Assembly (NCBI RefSeq): GCF_022700675.1 | Contig: NZ_CP062182.1 | Coordinates: 2,294,001-2,358,000 of the forward strand | Source: Acinetobacter sp. ASP199 | Lineage (GTDB): Bacteria > Pseudomonadota > Gammaproteobacteria > Pseudomonadales > Moraxellaceae | Direction of reading: 5' to 3' | DNA length: 64,000 bases | Part shown: positions 56,387 through 64,000 of the stretch, one piece after another | How positions within the stretch are numbered: position 1 is the first letter of the stretch | Layout of the letters: every line of letters starts with the position of its first letter | Translations under genes and position numbers: made by a program | The notes under the pieces: generated by a model | Database searches by the model: none | The model's input: the letters and a program-made list of their open reading frames with translations, nothing else | What the model was told of the DNA's origin: nothing

Positions 56387-58054
56387 TTATAAAGAATCAA
56401 AGTCTTCTTTATTTTCTTCAATCGCCTTAAAGCGAGATTTTTTCTTATAACGCTGTGCTGGCCAGCTCATGGTAAAGCGCGCACCACCCAGCTCAGGGCT
56501 CTGATCTACTTCGACCTTACCACCGAACCAGAAGGCAATCCGGCTGACAATCGACAATCCCAGACCATAGCCACCAGATGCACGGGTACGACTATCATCC
56601 AGGCGCGAAAAGGCTTCAAAAACACGAGCACGATCTTCTTCCGGAATCCCCGGCCCATCATCTTCTACACAAATATAGGCCTGATTATTGACATCAATAC
56701 CGCCGCTAATCATGATTCTTTCATCACAATAACGTACCGCATTCCCCACCAGGTTCTGTACCACACGATGTAGATAACGACGCTCGGCTTCAACTTCGAT
56801 ATCCATCGGTACCTGATGCAGCTCAACCTTCTTACCAGTTTTCAGCGCTTCAGTTTCAATGACCACCTGATCCAGGACTTCATACAGATTGATCTTCTCA
56901 AAATCGAGTGAAGGTGTACCCTGCTCCAGCTTGGCATAGGTCATGATCTCATCAATCAGCTTGTTAAGTGCTTCAATGTCTTTATCGATCTGCTCCATCT
57001 GTTGCAGACGATATTCATAGTCATCTTCATCTGCCAGCATTTCCATGGCAAAACGAATCCGTGCAACCGGTGTCCGCAGTTCGTGTGATACCGCACGCAT
57101 CAACTCACGCTGGGCTTCGATCAGACGCTGAATATGATCCGACATGGCGTTATAGCTCGATGCCAGCAATGCCATTTCGTCCTTACCATCTATCGCCAGA
57201 CGCACCGACATATTACCAGACTTCATCTTGTTCAAGGCATAGCTGACTTCACGCAGTTTGCGTTGCATCGGCACCAGCAAACCATACACACCCAGACTCA
57301 GCACAAACATACTGAGCAAAGTAATCCCCGCTGCCAACTGGAATGGCATCCAGTTAAACAATGGTACAGGTCCCATCACCAGCACTTCAGACACGGAGCT
57401 CGGAATTGGCGAAACAATCGAAATAGTGGTACCACGAATCGTGGCACTATCACGATAGAGAATAATACTGTGATCTAAACGAAGACGGCCAATCTGTTCT
57501 GAATCGAGCGGCAGACTTTGCACATCCTGAATACTGATTGGATAAGAGAAATACGGCTCGATTTTTTCCAGATATTCTTTTTCCTGACCTGGGAAATAAA
57601 CCAGATAGTCCAGAATAAACACCGGCAGCGCCTTCATCTGGCGCTCGGTAATATTATCTGCTTTTATATATAGGAAATGCTTCGGATCATCGCGCAATCC
57701 AATGACCACATAAGCCACTGAAGTTTGCGCATCCCAGCGCACCACCGCCTTACGGTCTTCGATACGGCGTTTCTCTGCCCGGGTCAGATCAACTTTTTCA
57801 GCTTCTACATAATAGATAGGAAGCTCCAGCAAATCTGAAGCATCCGAAATCCAGTCCAGTTTCTGCTGCATATTCGGCTGGCGTGCTACCCCTTCACTCA
57901 TGATATAGGCCATACCATCAGTCAAGGACTCACGATATACCTGCGCGCGCTGGTAATTAATAATTTGCACCAACAAATAACCGAACAGAGTCACCAGGAG
58001 TACCAGAATGACAAGTCCTGCATAAATACGCAAAAATATATTGTGCTTGAACAC
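56387..58054 (-). CDS. bfmS: Sensor histidine kinase BfmS
   Basis: 555 residues. One membrane helix lies at about 8-30. The periplasmic sensor domain (about 31-230) is followed by a second helix (about 233-257), a HAMP linker, HisKA with the phospho-accepting histidine in AVSHELRTPVARIRF (about 320), and the ATPase domain (N box NLVGNAVRYCD, DDGPGIPEEDR, GGYGLGLSIV). BfmS tunes BfmR phosphorylation, affecting biofilm formation, envelope and capsule, and stress survival in A. baumannii. It follows bfmR with a 41-bp gap and lies next to nuo, the arrangement I recall for A. baumannii. Confidence 0.9.
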   Translation of the reverse strand: MFKHNIFLRIYAGLVILVLLVTLFGYLLVQIINYQRAQVYRESLTDGMAYIMSEGVARQPNMQQKLDWISDASDLLELPIYYVEAEKVDLTRAEKRRIEDRKAVVRWDAQTSVAYVVIGLRDDPKHFLYIKADNITERQMKALPVFILDYLVYFPGQEKEYLEKIEPYFSYPISIQDVQSLPLDSEQIGRLRLDHSIILYRDSATIRGTTISIVSPIPSSVSEVLVMGPVPLFNWMPFQLAAGITLLSMFVLSLGVYGLLVPMQRKLREVSYALNKMKSGNMSVRLAIDGKDEMALLASSYNAMSDHIQRLIEAQRELMRAVSHELRTPVARIRFAMEMLADEDDYEYRLQQMEQIDKDIEALNKLIDEIMTYAKLEQGTPSLDFEKINLYEVLDQVVIETEALKTGKKVELHQVPMDIEVEAERRYLHRVVQNLVGNAVRYCDERIMISGGIDVNNQAYICVEDDGPGIPEEDRARVFEAFSRLDDSRTRASGGYGLGLSIVSRIAFWFGGKVEVDQSPELGGARFTMSWPAQRYKKKSRFKAIEENKEDFDSL

Positions 58055-58095
58055 TTATAAGCTTTCCCGCTTATTCAGCTTAGGAATGACATGCA

Positions 58096-58812
58096 TCACA
58101 TGCCATTGGTTTCCTTAACGAACAGATAACCTTTACTACGAACAGTCTTGATACGTTTAGGGTTTTCTGGATCATCACCAATTTTCGGACGGATGCGCGA
58201 AATACGCACGTCAATCGAACGGTCCTGGCCATCATATTCGATGCCACGCAGACGCTCAAAAATATCTTCACGAGAAAGAATACGACCCGCATTTGACGCA
58301 AGCAACCACAACAGGTCATATTCTGCACTGGTAAAGTCCACCAGTTCACCATTCAAGGTCACAGAACGGCCACCATTGTCGATCACAAGATCGTCAAATT
58401 CAATCCGCTGAGCCACTTCATCTTCAGGCACTTTATCCGTACGACGCAGCAAGGCACGAATACGCGCAAGCAGGACACGTGGCTGAACTGGCTTGGCAAC
58501 ATAATCGTCCGCACCCATTTCCAGACCTAATACCTGATCCATATCTTCAGTACGTGCAGTCAACATCAAAATCGGTTGATGATAATGCGGACGAACTTCA
58601 CGACAAATGGTTAAACCATCCGCACCTGGCAACATGACATCAAGCACCACCATGTCTGGCTGCTCGGCGATAATGCGGCGAATCGCACGATTACCGTCGG
58701 GCTCTACCCCAACCTCAAGTCCGTTACGAATAAGATATTCCTGAGTTAAACGAGCAAGACGCTCATCATCTTCAACGATTAGAATTTTGGGTAACTTTTC
58801 TTCTTGGCTCAT
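58096..58812 (-). CDS. bfmR: Response regulator BfmR
   Basis: 238 residues from the ATG at 58812 (MSQEEKLPKILIVEDDERLA), the expected BfmR length; an in-frame start upstream would add 22 residues. The receiver has acidic residues E14-D15-D16 and phospho-acceptor D58 (VVLDVMLPG), with lysine in YVAKPVQPR. The C-terminal half is an OmpR-type winged helix (EYDLLWLLASNAGRILSREDIFE and RSIDVRISRIRPK). It is the transcription factor of the BfmRS pair. BfmR is known to affect many envelope and biofilm genes; its targets cannot be read here. Confidence 0.92.
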   Translation of the reverse strand: MSQEEKLPKILIVEDDERLARLTQEYLIRNGLEVGVEPDGNRAIRRIIAEQPDMVVLDVMLPGADGLTICREVRPHYHQPILMLTARTEDMDQVLGLEMGADDYVAKPVQPRVLLARIRALLRRTDKVPEDEVAQRIEFDDLVIDNGGRSVTLNGELVDFTSAEYDLLWLLASNAGRILSREDIFERLRGIEYDGQDRSIDVRISRIRPKIGDDPENPKRIKTVRSKGYLFVKETNGM

Positions 58813-59066
58813 ATATTGTGCACCTTTATTCGATGGACGTATCCTTTTGAAATCTGATAGATACGGTGGATATAGCAAGCAATATACACACGTTTACATT
58901 GTAAACAAGATAGCGTTCACCAAACTGATACATCAAAGTAGCATTTTGTAATATTTTTTTGCTGATCTTTCTGTTAGCGACATTTTTTATACACAACCTT
59001 GCTTAGCTCTGCGCTAGAAAACCGTTTATCTGAATAAAAAATGGTCCCAAATTTACTTAAAAAAAG

Positions 59067-59087
59067 TTATCCACAATGTTATCTATA
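59067..59087 (+). promoter_or_regulatory. DnaA boxes upstream of nrdA
   Basis: TTATCCACA at 59067-59075 is an exact consensus DnaA box. TTATCTATA at 59079-59087, with two mismatches, follows 12 bp downstream in the same orientation. In E. coli DnaA boxes upstream of nrdAB link dNTP synthesis to replication initiation; a similar role here is inference. Confidence 0.6.
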
Positions 59088-59233
59088 AGCACTTTTTGCC
59101 AGCTTTGTTATGCTACGCCTTGCCGGATAAGGCTTGCACCAAGATGATAAAAAAAAGGATTTTTTTAATAAAGTTTCTCAGGTTGTTTCACTTAAATATT
59201 TATTAAAATGTCAATATTGATCTACCCTAAATT

Positions 59234-59281
59234 TTCCCGTATCTTGTGTTCAATTAATTTTTAAACCACTAGGTATTGTGT
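59234..59281 (+). promoter_or_regulatory. Candidate tandem NrdR boxes upstream of nrdA
   Basis: CCACTAGGTATTGTGT at 59266-59281 agrees at 13 of 16 positions with the NrdR-box pattern ACACwATATATwGTGT. TTCCCGTATCTTGTGT at 59234-59249 is weaker (9 of 16) but shares the right half-site. The two are exactly 32 bp apart, about three helical turns, as usual for NrdR box pairs. NrdR represses ribonucleotide reductase genes when dATP is high. The nrdR gene is not in the window. Confidence 0.55.
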
Positions 59282-59367
59282 TTATTCCTCAAACACTGTG
59301 GCATAAAAATTGCCCAGTTCAAACGGTCCATAAACATAAAAATAGATGACAATGGAGCTATGCTAAA

Positions 59368-62205
59368 ATGAGCGTAATTACTTCAACTCCTGGTCAACTT
59401 CAGGTGATTAAACGCACCGGTGATGTTGCCACTTTTGATGCAGAAAAAATTTCTGTCGCAATTGGTAAGGCTTTTTTGGCTGTTGAAGGCCAACAAAGTG
59501 CTGACTCGAGCCGTATTCACGATCGTATCGAGCAGCTGACGGAAATGGTCATGAACACTTTCAAACGTCGCTTGCCTTCTGGTGGGACGATTCACATTGA
59601 AGAAATCCAGGATCAGGTTGAACTTGCGCTTATGCGTACTGGCGAACAGAAAGTTGCGCGTGCCTATGTCATCTATCGCGAACAACGTTCTGACGCTCGT
59701 AAGCAACTGGGTGCCAACCATCACCCTACCCTGCAAATTACTGATGCAGCAGGCAAGCTGAAACCGCTTGACTTGAGCGAACTGACTGCAACTGTTGCTA
59801 AAGCTGCTGAAGGCCTTGAAGGCATCGACGTTCAGGCAATTGTCGACGAGACTGTTAAAAACCTTTACAACGGCGTAAAAGAGTCAGACATCTCTACGAC
59901 CATGATGATGGCGACGCGTACCCGTATCGAACAAGAACCAAACTATACCTATGTGACTGCGCGCCTGTTACGTAATGACCTGGTGGCAACTGGTTTAGAA
60001 TTCTTGGGTCTACCTGCAGATACAGTTGAAGGCGATGCGCTGGAAACTTACTTGAAAAAAGGGATTGAGCTAGAACTTCTTTCACCTGAATTATTAAACT
60101 TTGACCTGGCTAAACTTGCAGCAGCGATTCAACCAGAACGCTCGAATCAGTTTACTTATTTAGGTCTACAAACATTATTTGACCGTTACTTCATCCACTC
60201 GGATGGCGTACGTTTCGAACTTCCGCAATTATTCTTCATGCGTGTGTCGATGGGTCTTGCCCTAAATGAAGAAAACCGTGAAGAGCGTGCAATCGAGTTC
60301 TATAACTTATTGTCTAGCTTTGACTACATGGCGTCGACGCCTACCCTATTTAACTCAGGTACGCTTCGTCCACAGTTGTCTAGTTGCTACTTGACTACAA
60401 TTGATGATGACCTGTATGACATTTATGGCGCGATGCGTGATAACGCTATGTTGTCTAAATGGGCAGGCGGTTTAGGTAACGACTGGACACCTGTTCGTGC
60501 CTTGAACTCGTACATCAAAGGTACAAATGGTAAATCACAAGGTGTTGTTCCGTTCCTTAAAGTGGCGAACGATACTGCTGTTGCGGTAAACCAAGGTGGC
60601 AAGCGTAAAGGTGCAGTATGTGCATACCTTGAAACCTGGCACCTGGACATCGAAGAATTCCTGGAACTTCGTAAGAACACCGGTGATGACCGTCGTCGTA
60701 CGCATGACATGAACACTGCGAACTGGGTTCCTGACCTGTTCATGCAACGTGTATTCGAAGATGCTGAATGGACACTGTTCACGCCTTCTGAAACACCAGA
60801 TCTACATGATTTGACTGGTGCAGAATTCGCTGAGCGTTATGCTTACTACGAAAGCGTTGCCAAAGAAACAAACATGTTGCACAAGAAAGTCCGTGCAAAA
60901 GATTTGTGGCGCAAAATGCTGTCTATGTTGTTTGAAACTGGTCACCCGTGGATCACATTCAAAGACGTATGTAACTTACGTTCACCACAACAACACGTGG
61001 GTGTAGTTCATTCTTCTAACTTGTGTACAGAAATTACCTTGAACACAAGCAAAGACGAAATTGCGGTATGTAACCTGGGTTCGATTAACCTGGTACAACA
61101 CGTTCAAGGTGGTGTGTTAGACCGTGAAAAGCTTGCTCGTACAGTAAAAACTGCTGTTCGTATGCTTGATAACGTGATTGACATCAACTACTACGCTGTT
61201 CCACAAGCACGTAACTCGAACTTGAAACACCGTCCTGTTGGTATGGGTATCATGGGCTTCCAAGATGCGCTATACGAAATGAACCTTGCTTATGGTTCTG
61301 ATGCTGCGGTTGAGTTTGCTGATGAATCAATGGAGGTGATTTCTTACTACGCAATTGCAACATCTAGCGACCTTGCTGTTGAACGTGGTACATACGAAAC
61401 TTTCAAAGGTTCACTATGGGATCAAGGTATTTTACCAATCGATTCTTTAGACATCGTGGCTAAATCACGTCCTGAACGTATGTTCGAAGTGGATCGTACT
61501 CAACGTTTGGATTGGGACACTTTACGTGCCAAAGTTCAAAAAGACGGTATGCGTAACTCGAATGTGATGGCAATTGCGCCAACTGCTACGATTTCAAACA
61601 TTTGTGGCGTGTCGCAATCCATTGAGCCAACATTCCAAAACTTGTATGTGAAATCAAACTTGTCTGGTGAATTCACAGTGATTAACCCTTACCTTGTTCG
61701 TGCATTGAAAGAACGTGGTCTTTGGGATGCTGTGATGGTGAATGACCTGAAACATTTCGAAGGTTCTGTGCAGAAGATTTCCCGTATTCCTGAAGAGCTT
61801 AAAGCCATCTTCGCGACTGCGTTTGAAGTTGAAACTCGCTGGATCGTAGATGCTGCATCACGTCGTCAAAAATGGATCGACCAGGCGCAGTCTCTGAACC
61901 TTTATATCGCTGGTGCAAACGGTAAAAAACTGGACATCACTTACAAAATGGCGTGGTTACGTGGTCTTAAAACCACTTATTACCTACGTGCATTGGGTGC
62001 GACTTCTGCTGAGAAATCGACTATTAATACTGGCGCACTAAATGCTGTTAAAGCGACTGCAACCGCAGCACCTGTTGCAGCAGCCGCTCCGGTGGTTGAA
62101 GCGAAAAAACCTGAAGTTCCTGCAGAGGAAGAAGGTTTTGCGCAAGCAGCGCCAGTGCCAATGGCATGTTCGATTGACAACCCTGATTGTGAGGCTTGTC
62201 AGTAA
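59368..62205 (+). CDS. nrdA: Class Ia ribonucleotide reductase, alpha subunit
   Basis: 945 residues, longer than the E. coli enzyme (761). The N-terminus has an ATP-cone (about 11-105; VIKRTGDVATFDAEKI). A second, more divergent cone-like region follows (about 118-205; KLKPLDLSELTATVAKAAEGL and ARLLRNDLVATGLE), the double-cone layout known from Pseudomonas aeruginosa NrdA. The barrel contains the active-site cysteine region SSNLCTEITLNTS and the loop AVCNLGSINL. The C-terminus ends CSIDNPDCEACQ, the redox-active tail cysteines. It reduces ribonucleotides with NrdB. Confidence 0.95.
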   Translation: MSVITSTPGQLQVIKRTGDVATFDAEKISVAIGKAFLAVEGQQSADSSRIHDRIEQLTEMVMNTFKRRLPSGGTIHIEEIQDQVELALMRTGEQKVARAYVIYREQRSDARKQLGANHHPTLQITDAAGKLKPLDLSELTATVAKAAEGLEGIDVQAIVDETVKNLYNGVKESDISTTMMMATRTRIEQEPNYTYVTARLLRNDLVATGLEFLGLPADTVEGDALETYLKKGIELELLSPELLNFDLAKLAAAIQPERSNQFTYLGLQTLFDRYFIHSDGVRFELPQLFFMRVSMGLALNEENREERAIEFYNLLSSFDYMASTPTLFNSGTLRPQLSSCYLTTIDDDLYDIYGAMRDNAMLSKWAGGLGNDWTPVRALNSYIKGTNGKSQGVVPFLKVANDTAVAVNQGGKRKGAVCAYLETWHLDIEEFLELRKNTGDDRRRTHDMNTANWVPDLFMQRVFEDAEWTLFTPSETPDLHDLTGAEFAERYAYYESVAKETNMLHKKVRAKDLWRKMLSMLFETGHPWITFKDVCNLRSPQQHVGVVHSSNLCTEITLNTSKDEIAVCNLGSINLVQHVQGGVLDREKLARTVKTAVRMLDNVIDINYYAVPQARNSNLKHRPVGMGIMGFQDALYEMNLAYGSDAAVEFADESMEVISYYAIATSSDLAVERGTYETFKGSLWDQGILPIDSLDIVAKSRPERMFEVDRTQRLDWDTLRAKVQKDGMRNSNVMAIAPTATISNICGVSQSIEPTFQNLYVKSNLSGEFTVINPYLVRALKERGLWDAVMVNDLKHFEGSVQKISRIPEELKAIFATAFEVETRWIVDAASRRQKWIDQAQSLNLYIAGANGKKLDITYKMAWLRGLKTTYYLRALGATSAEKSTINTGALNAVKATATAAPVAAAAPVVEAKKPEVPAEEEGFAQAAPVPMACSIDNPDCEACQ

Positions 62206-62337
62206 GTTAACCCATTTAGGAATCAACCGAGATTTATCTCATAATTGCGAGATTAGCAATGGTTGATTCTTATGAGTGGTTAGCATAAGAACTCACTCTT
62301 GCTACTTCGTAATGATTGATTCCTTTTAGGAGCGAAC
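62206..62337 (+). other. Structured spacer after nrdA
   Basis: GAATCAACC at 62220-62228 pairs perfectly with GGTTGATTC at 62261-62269. A second pair, GAGTG/CACTC, follows in the next 30 bases. No T tract follows, so this is not a simple terminator. It could be an RNA-processing or attenuation structure within the nrdA-nrdB transcript. Confidence 0.45.
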
Positions 62338-62541
62338 ATGTCGAAGAAGTTAAAAGATTTTAGAAAGAAAGTACGTGTAGTATTTGAAGAAGCTGAAAAA
62401 ATTATTTGCCGCCTATTAGTAATATATTTTCTCTTGGGTGGCAGTGCCGGGCATTCTTCAGATCTAGCATCTCAATCAAATATTAATGAAGATGCAATTA
62501 CTAAGGTCGTTGCATCTGAAAAGAAAAACATTAATCGCTAA
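62338..62541 (+). CDS. 67-residue small protein between nrdA and nrdB
   Basis: The ATG at 62338 has a strong AGGAG seven bases upstream. The product begins MSKKLKDFRKKVRVVFEEAEK, a basic amphipathic helix. A hydrophobic segment (about 22-36, IICRLLVIYFLLGGS) follows, then a polar tail. It could be a small membrane-associated protein or carry a weak signal peptide. Position in the nrdA-nrdB spacer suggests cotranscription but not necessarily a role in nucleotide metabolism. No family recognised. Confidence 0.55.
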   Translation: MSKKLKDFRKKVRVVFEEAEKIICRLLVIYFLLGGSAGHSSDLASQSNINEDAITKVVASEKKNINR

Positions 62542-62552
62542 GGTTTTTCTAG

Positions 62553-62652
62553 AATCCCCCTAAATCCCCCTTTTACCAAGGGGGACTTCCAGAAATCAAA
62601 ATAGGTGGATGGAAGCCCCTCCTTTATTAAAGGAGGGGTTTGGGGAGGATTT
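62553..62652. repeat. Intergenic inverted hairpin repeat (AATCCCCCT family)
   Basis: The left half (62553-62588; AATCCCCCTAAATCCCCC...GGGGGACTT) and the reverse complement of the right half (62613-62652; AATCCTCCCCAAACCCC...GGGGCTT) are clearly the same sequence. Each half is itself a hairpin. The same family occurs at 35890-35929. It lies between two small ORFs in the nrd operon and has no coding potential. Confidence 0.72.
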
Positions 62653-62680
62653 AAAATTTAATATAAATAAGGAAACCACC

Positions 62681-62809
62681 ATGCCGCATATGACTCACAA
62701 TTACATGTTAGGACTTGTCGCATTGGTCGTTTCCTTTGTACTTACCTTTTATTTGCCAATTGCCTATTTCTGGTTTAAGGCTCATAAATCGCGCAAGCAA
62801 AATAAGTAG
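62681..62809 (+). CDS. 42-residue single-pass membrane protein
   Basis: The ATG at 62681 follows AAGGAAACC; a longer frame from 62609 starts inside the repeat and is unlikely. The product is MPHMTHNYMLGLV and so on, with one membrane helix (about 8-29, LVALVVSFVLTFYLPIAYFW) and a basic tail, FKAHKSRKQNK. It lies 142 bp before nrdB. Function unknown. Confidence 0.55.
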   Translation: MPHMTHNYMLGLVALVVSFVLTFYLPIAYFWFKAHKSRKQNK

Positions 62810-62951
62810 TGGGGATTTTTGCTCTTCCGTACAAAAGCAGAGCAGTCATCGACAAAACTTAATTTTGCTTACATAAATTGAGCGTATAGTAGGACATTTC
62901 AGCGAGGCTGAATGTCTAATAAAAGATATAAGCATCGAAGAGAGAACTGAT

Positions 62952-64000
62952 ATGTCTATCCTAAGTTGGGACGATTTCGAAGATGATTCGCAAAAACCAG
63001 CTGCACAAACACAGCAGCCTGCGCCCGTCGAGCCGCAAAAAGCGACTCATTCACAAGTGGTATCTGATGCAAGCAACACATCGTCGGATGTGGCAGCTGC
63101 ACAACCCATTAGAGCCACTCAAAACCGAGGATCAAATCCAACCGATTCGCTGGCAAGAGCATCTGCTTCCCTAGAACAGCTTGATGTTGCACCAGGCTTA
63201 GAAGAGCTTGAAATGGGTGCGCAACGTGTACAGGTTGACGACAAGGCAATGATTAACTGTCGTGCGGACTTGAACCAGCTTGTTCCATTCAAATACGAAT
63301 GGGCTTGGCAGAAGTATCTGGACGGTTGTGCAAACCACTGGATGCCTCAAGAAGTTAACATGAACCACGACATCGCGTTGTGGAAGTCTGAAAATGGCTT
63401 GACTGAAGATGAACGTACCATTGTGATGCGTTCACTTGGTTTCTTCTCGACTGCCGATTCACTGGTTGCAAACAACCTGGTACTGGCGATTTACCGTCAC
63501 ATTACCAACCCTGAATGCCGTCAGTACATTTTGCGTCAGGCGTTTGAAGAAGCGATTCACACCCATGCTTACCAGTACTGTATCGAATCTTTAGGTATGG
63601 ATGAAGGCGAAGTCTTCAACATGTACCGCGAAGTACCATCAGTTGCACGTAAAGCCGCTTGGGGCCTGAAATATACTCAGTCTTTAAGTGATCCTACTTT
63701 CAAAACTGGTACACCTGAAAACGACCAGATCCTGCTTCGCAACCTGATCGCGTTCTACTGTGTACTTGAAGGTATCTTCTTCTACTGTGGTTTCAGCCAG
63801 ATCCTGTCTATGGGCCGTCGTAACAAGATGAATGGTGTTGCCGAGCAATTCCAGTACATCCTGCGTGATGAGTCGATGCACCTGAACTTCGGTATCGATA
63901 TGATCAACCAGATCAAGATCGAAAACCCAGGTTTATGGACGACTGAATTCCAGGAAGAAATCATTCAGATGATTCTTGAAGGTACCATGCTGGAAATCGA
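62952..64000 (+). CDS. nrdB: Class Ia ribonucleotide reductase, beta subunit (partial)
   Basis: The frame opens at 62952 ([12 protein letters not shown]) and runs off the right edge after 349 codons. Metal ligands visible are D169 ([10 protein letters not shown]), E200 and H203 ([12 protein letters not shown]), then a glutamate in [10 protein letters not shown] and E and H in [11 protein letters not shown]. The radical tyrosine is Y207, so this is a tyrosyl-radical enzyme, not the Phe-type seen in Chlamydia. Residues about 13-75 are an unusual A/Q/P/S-rich extension before the ferritin-like core. It supplies the radical to NrdA. Confidence 0.93.
   Translation, partial: MSILSWDDFEDDSQKPAAQTQQPAPVEPQKATHSQVVSDASNTSSDVAAAQPIRATQNRGSNPTDSLARASASLEQLDVAPGLEELEMGAQRVQVDDKAMINCRADLNQLVPFKYEWAWQKYLDGCANHWMPQEVNMNHDIALWKSENGLTEDERTIVMRSLGFFSTADSLVANNLVLAIYRHITNPECRQYILRQAFEEAIHTHAYQYCIESLGMDEGEVFNMYREVPSVARKAAWGLKYTQSLSDPTFKTGTPENDQILLRNLIAFYCVLEGIFFYCGFSQILSMGRRNKMNGVAEQFQYILRDESMHLNFGIDMINQIKIENPGLWTTEFQEEIIQMILEGTMLEI

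Larger units (their letters stand above)
58813..59367. promoter_or_regulatory. Divergent regulatory region between bfmR and nrdA
   Basis: 555 bp without a gene, very AT-rich. The left part should hold the bfmR promoter. The middle has a hairpin GCCTT/AAGGC around GCCGGAT near 59117-59133. A DnaA box and a pair of NrdR-like boxes (separate entries) lie upstream of nrdA. No ORF with a ribosome-binding site was seen. Confidence 0.55.

Noticed and set aside
57134..57478. A plus-strand frame of 114 codons inside bfmS
   Set aside because: Shadow of a real gene; His/Gln-rich composition comes from reading the other strand, and there is no start signal.
59067..59087. DnaA box cluster considered as a replication origin
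   Set aside because: There is one consensus box and one weak box, with no dnaA, dnaN or gidA nearby and no unwinding-element pattern; regulation of nrdA explains it better.
63540..63580. Possible loss of the radical tyrosine in NrdB, as in Chlamydia
   Set aside because: FFSTADSL first looked like the Phe-type site, but aligning the E-x2-H-x3-Y motif shows Y207 present after E200 and H203.

Overview
The window looks like chromosome from an Acinetobacter species. The evidence is an AT-rich gammaproteobacterial sequence, a BfmR/BfmS two-component pair lying between the NADH dehydrogenase (nuo) operon and nrdA/nrdB, a fused nuoCD, a class Ia ribonucleotide reductase whose alpha subunit appears to carry two ATP-cones, and a PilG-PilH-PilI chemosensory block. 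No tRNA or rRNA gene and no CRISPR array was seen.

Layout, left to right. 1-1210 (minus): start of the twitching-motility chemosensory operon (pilG, pilH, truncated pilI). 1519-6492 (plus): a DUF4124-like protein, an RND membrane-fusion lipoprotein and an RND permease, then proS. 8360-15043 (minus): an operon of four exported proteins of unknown function sharing a motif just after the signal peptide. 15278-19223 (minus): dcd, a LysE-family exporter and mrp, interrupted by an IS5-family insertion sequence. 19428-19614: a MITE whose ends and 3-bp duplication match that IS. 19693-21630 (minus): a very hydrophilic disordered protein, a structured intergenic gap and a HEPN-like protein. 21815-29401: metG, a small lipoprotein, a frameshifted metallo-beta-lactamase-fold hydrolase, a second LysE exporter, a 59-residue lipoprotein, a PLP enzyme, a DUF4870-like membrane protein and a flavoprotein, followed by a second MITE. 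29674-32597 (minus): two tiny proteins, a MscS-type channel and a single-pass protein. 32735-35232 (minus): eutC, eutB and an internally deleted ethanolamine permease. 35381-40314: a small soluble protein, ferredoxin-NADP reductase with a divergent LysR regulator, three cold-shock-domain genes (two with a membrane anchor and an Excalibur domain) and upp. 40442-55537 (minus): nuoA-N. 55940-58812: an unknown small gene, then bfmS and bfmR. 59368-64000 (plus): nrdA, two small ORFs and nrdB, which runs off the right edge.

Most of the window is core metabolism: respiration (complex I), dNTP supply (nrdAB, dcd), aminoacyl-tRNA synthesis (proS, metG), Fe-S assembly (mrp) and pyrimidine salvage (upp). 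The accessory signal lies in the four-gene exported cluster, the cold-shock/Excalibur paralogues, the hydrophilin-like protein and the HEPN candidate. Other accessory items are several proteins under 70 residues and an intergenic repeat ecology in which IS5-like ends bound GC-rich hairpin cores that also occur alone. Two genes are visibly decayed: the MBL-fold hydrolase by a 1-nt deletion and the ethanolamine permease by an internal deletion. Upstream of nrdA there is a consensus DnaA box and a candidate pair of NrdR boxes exactly 32 bp apart.

All assignments come from reading the sequence and from recalled family knowledge. No database search was run.
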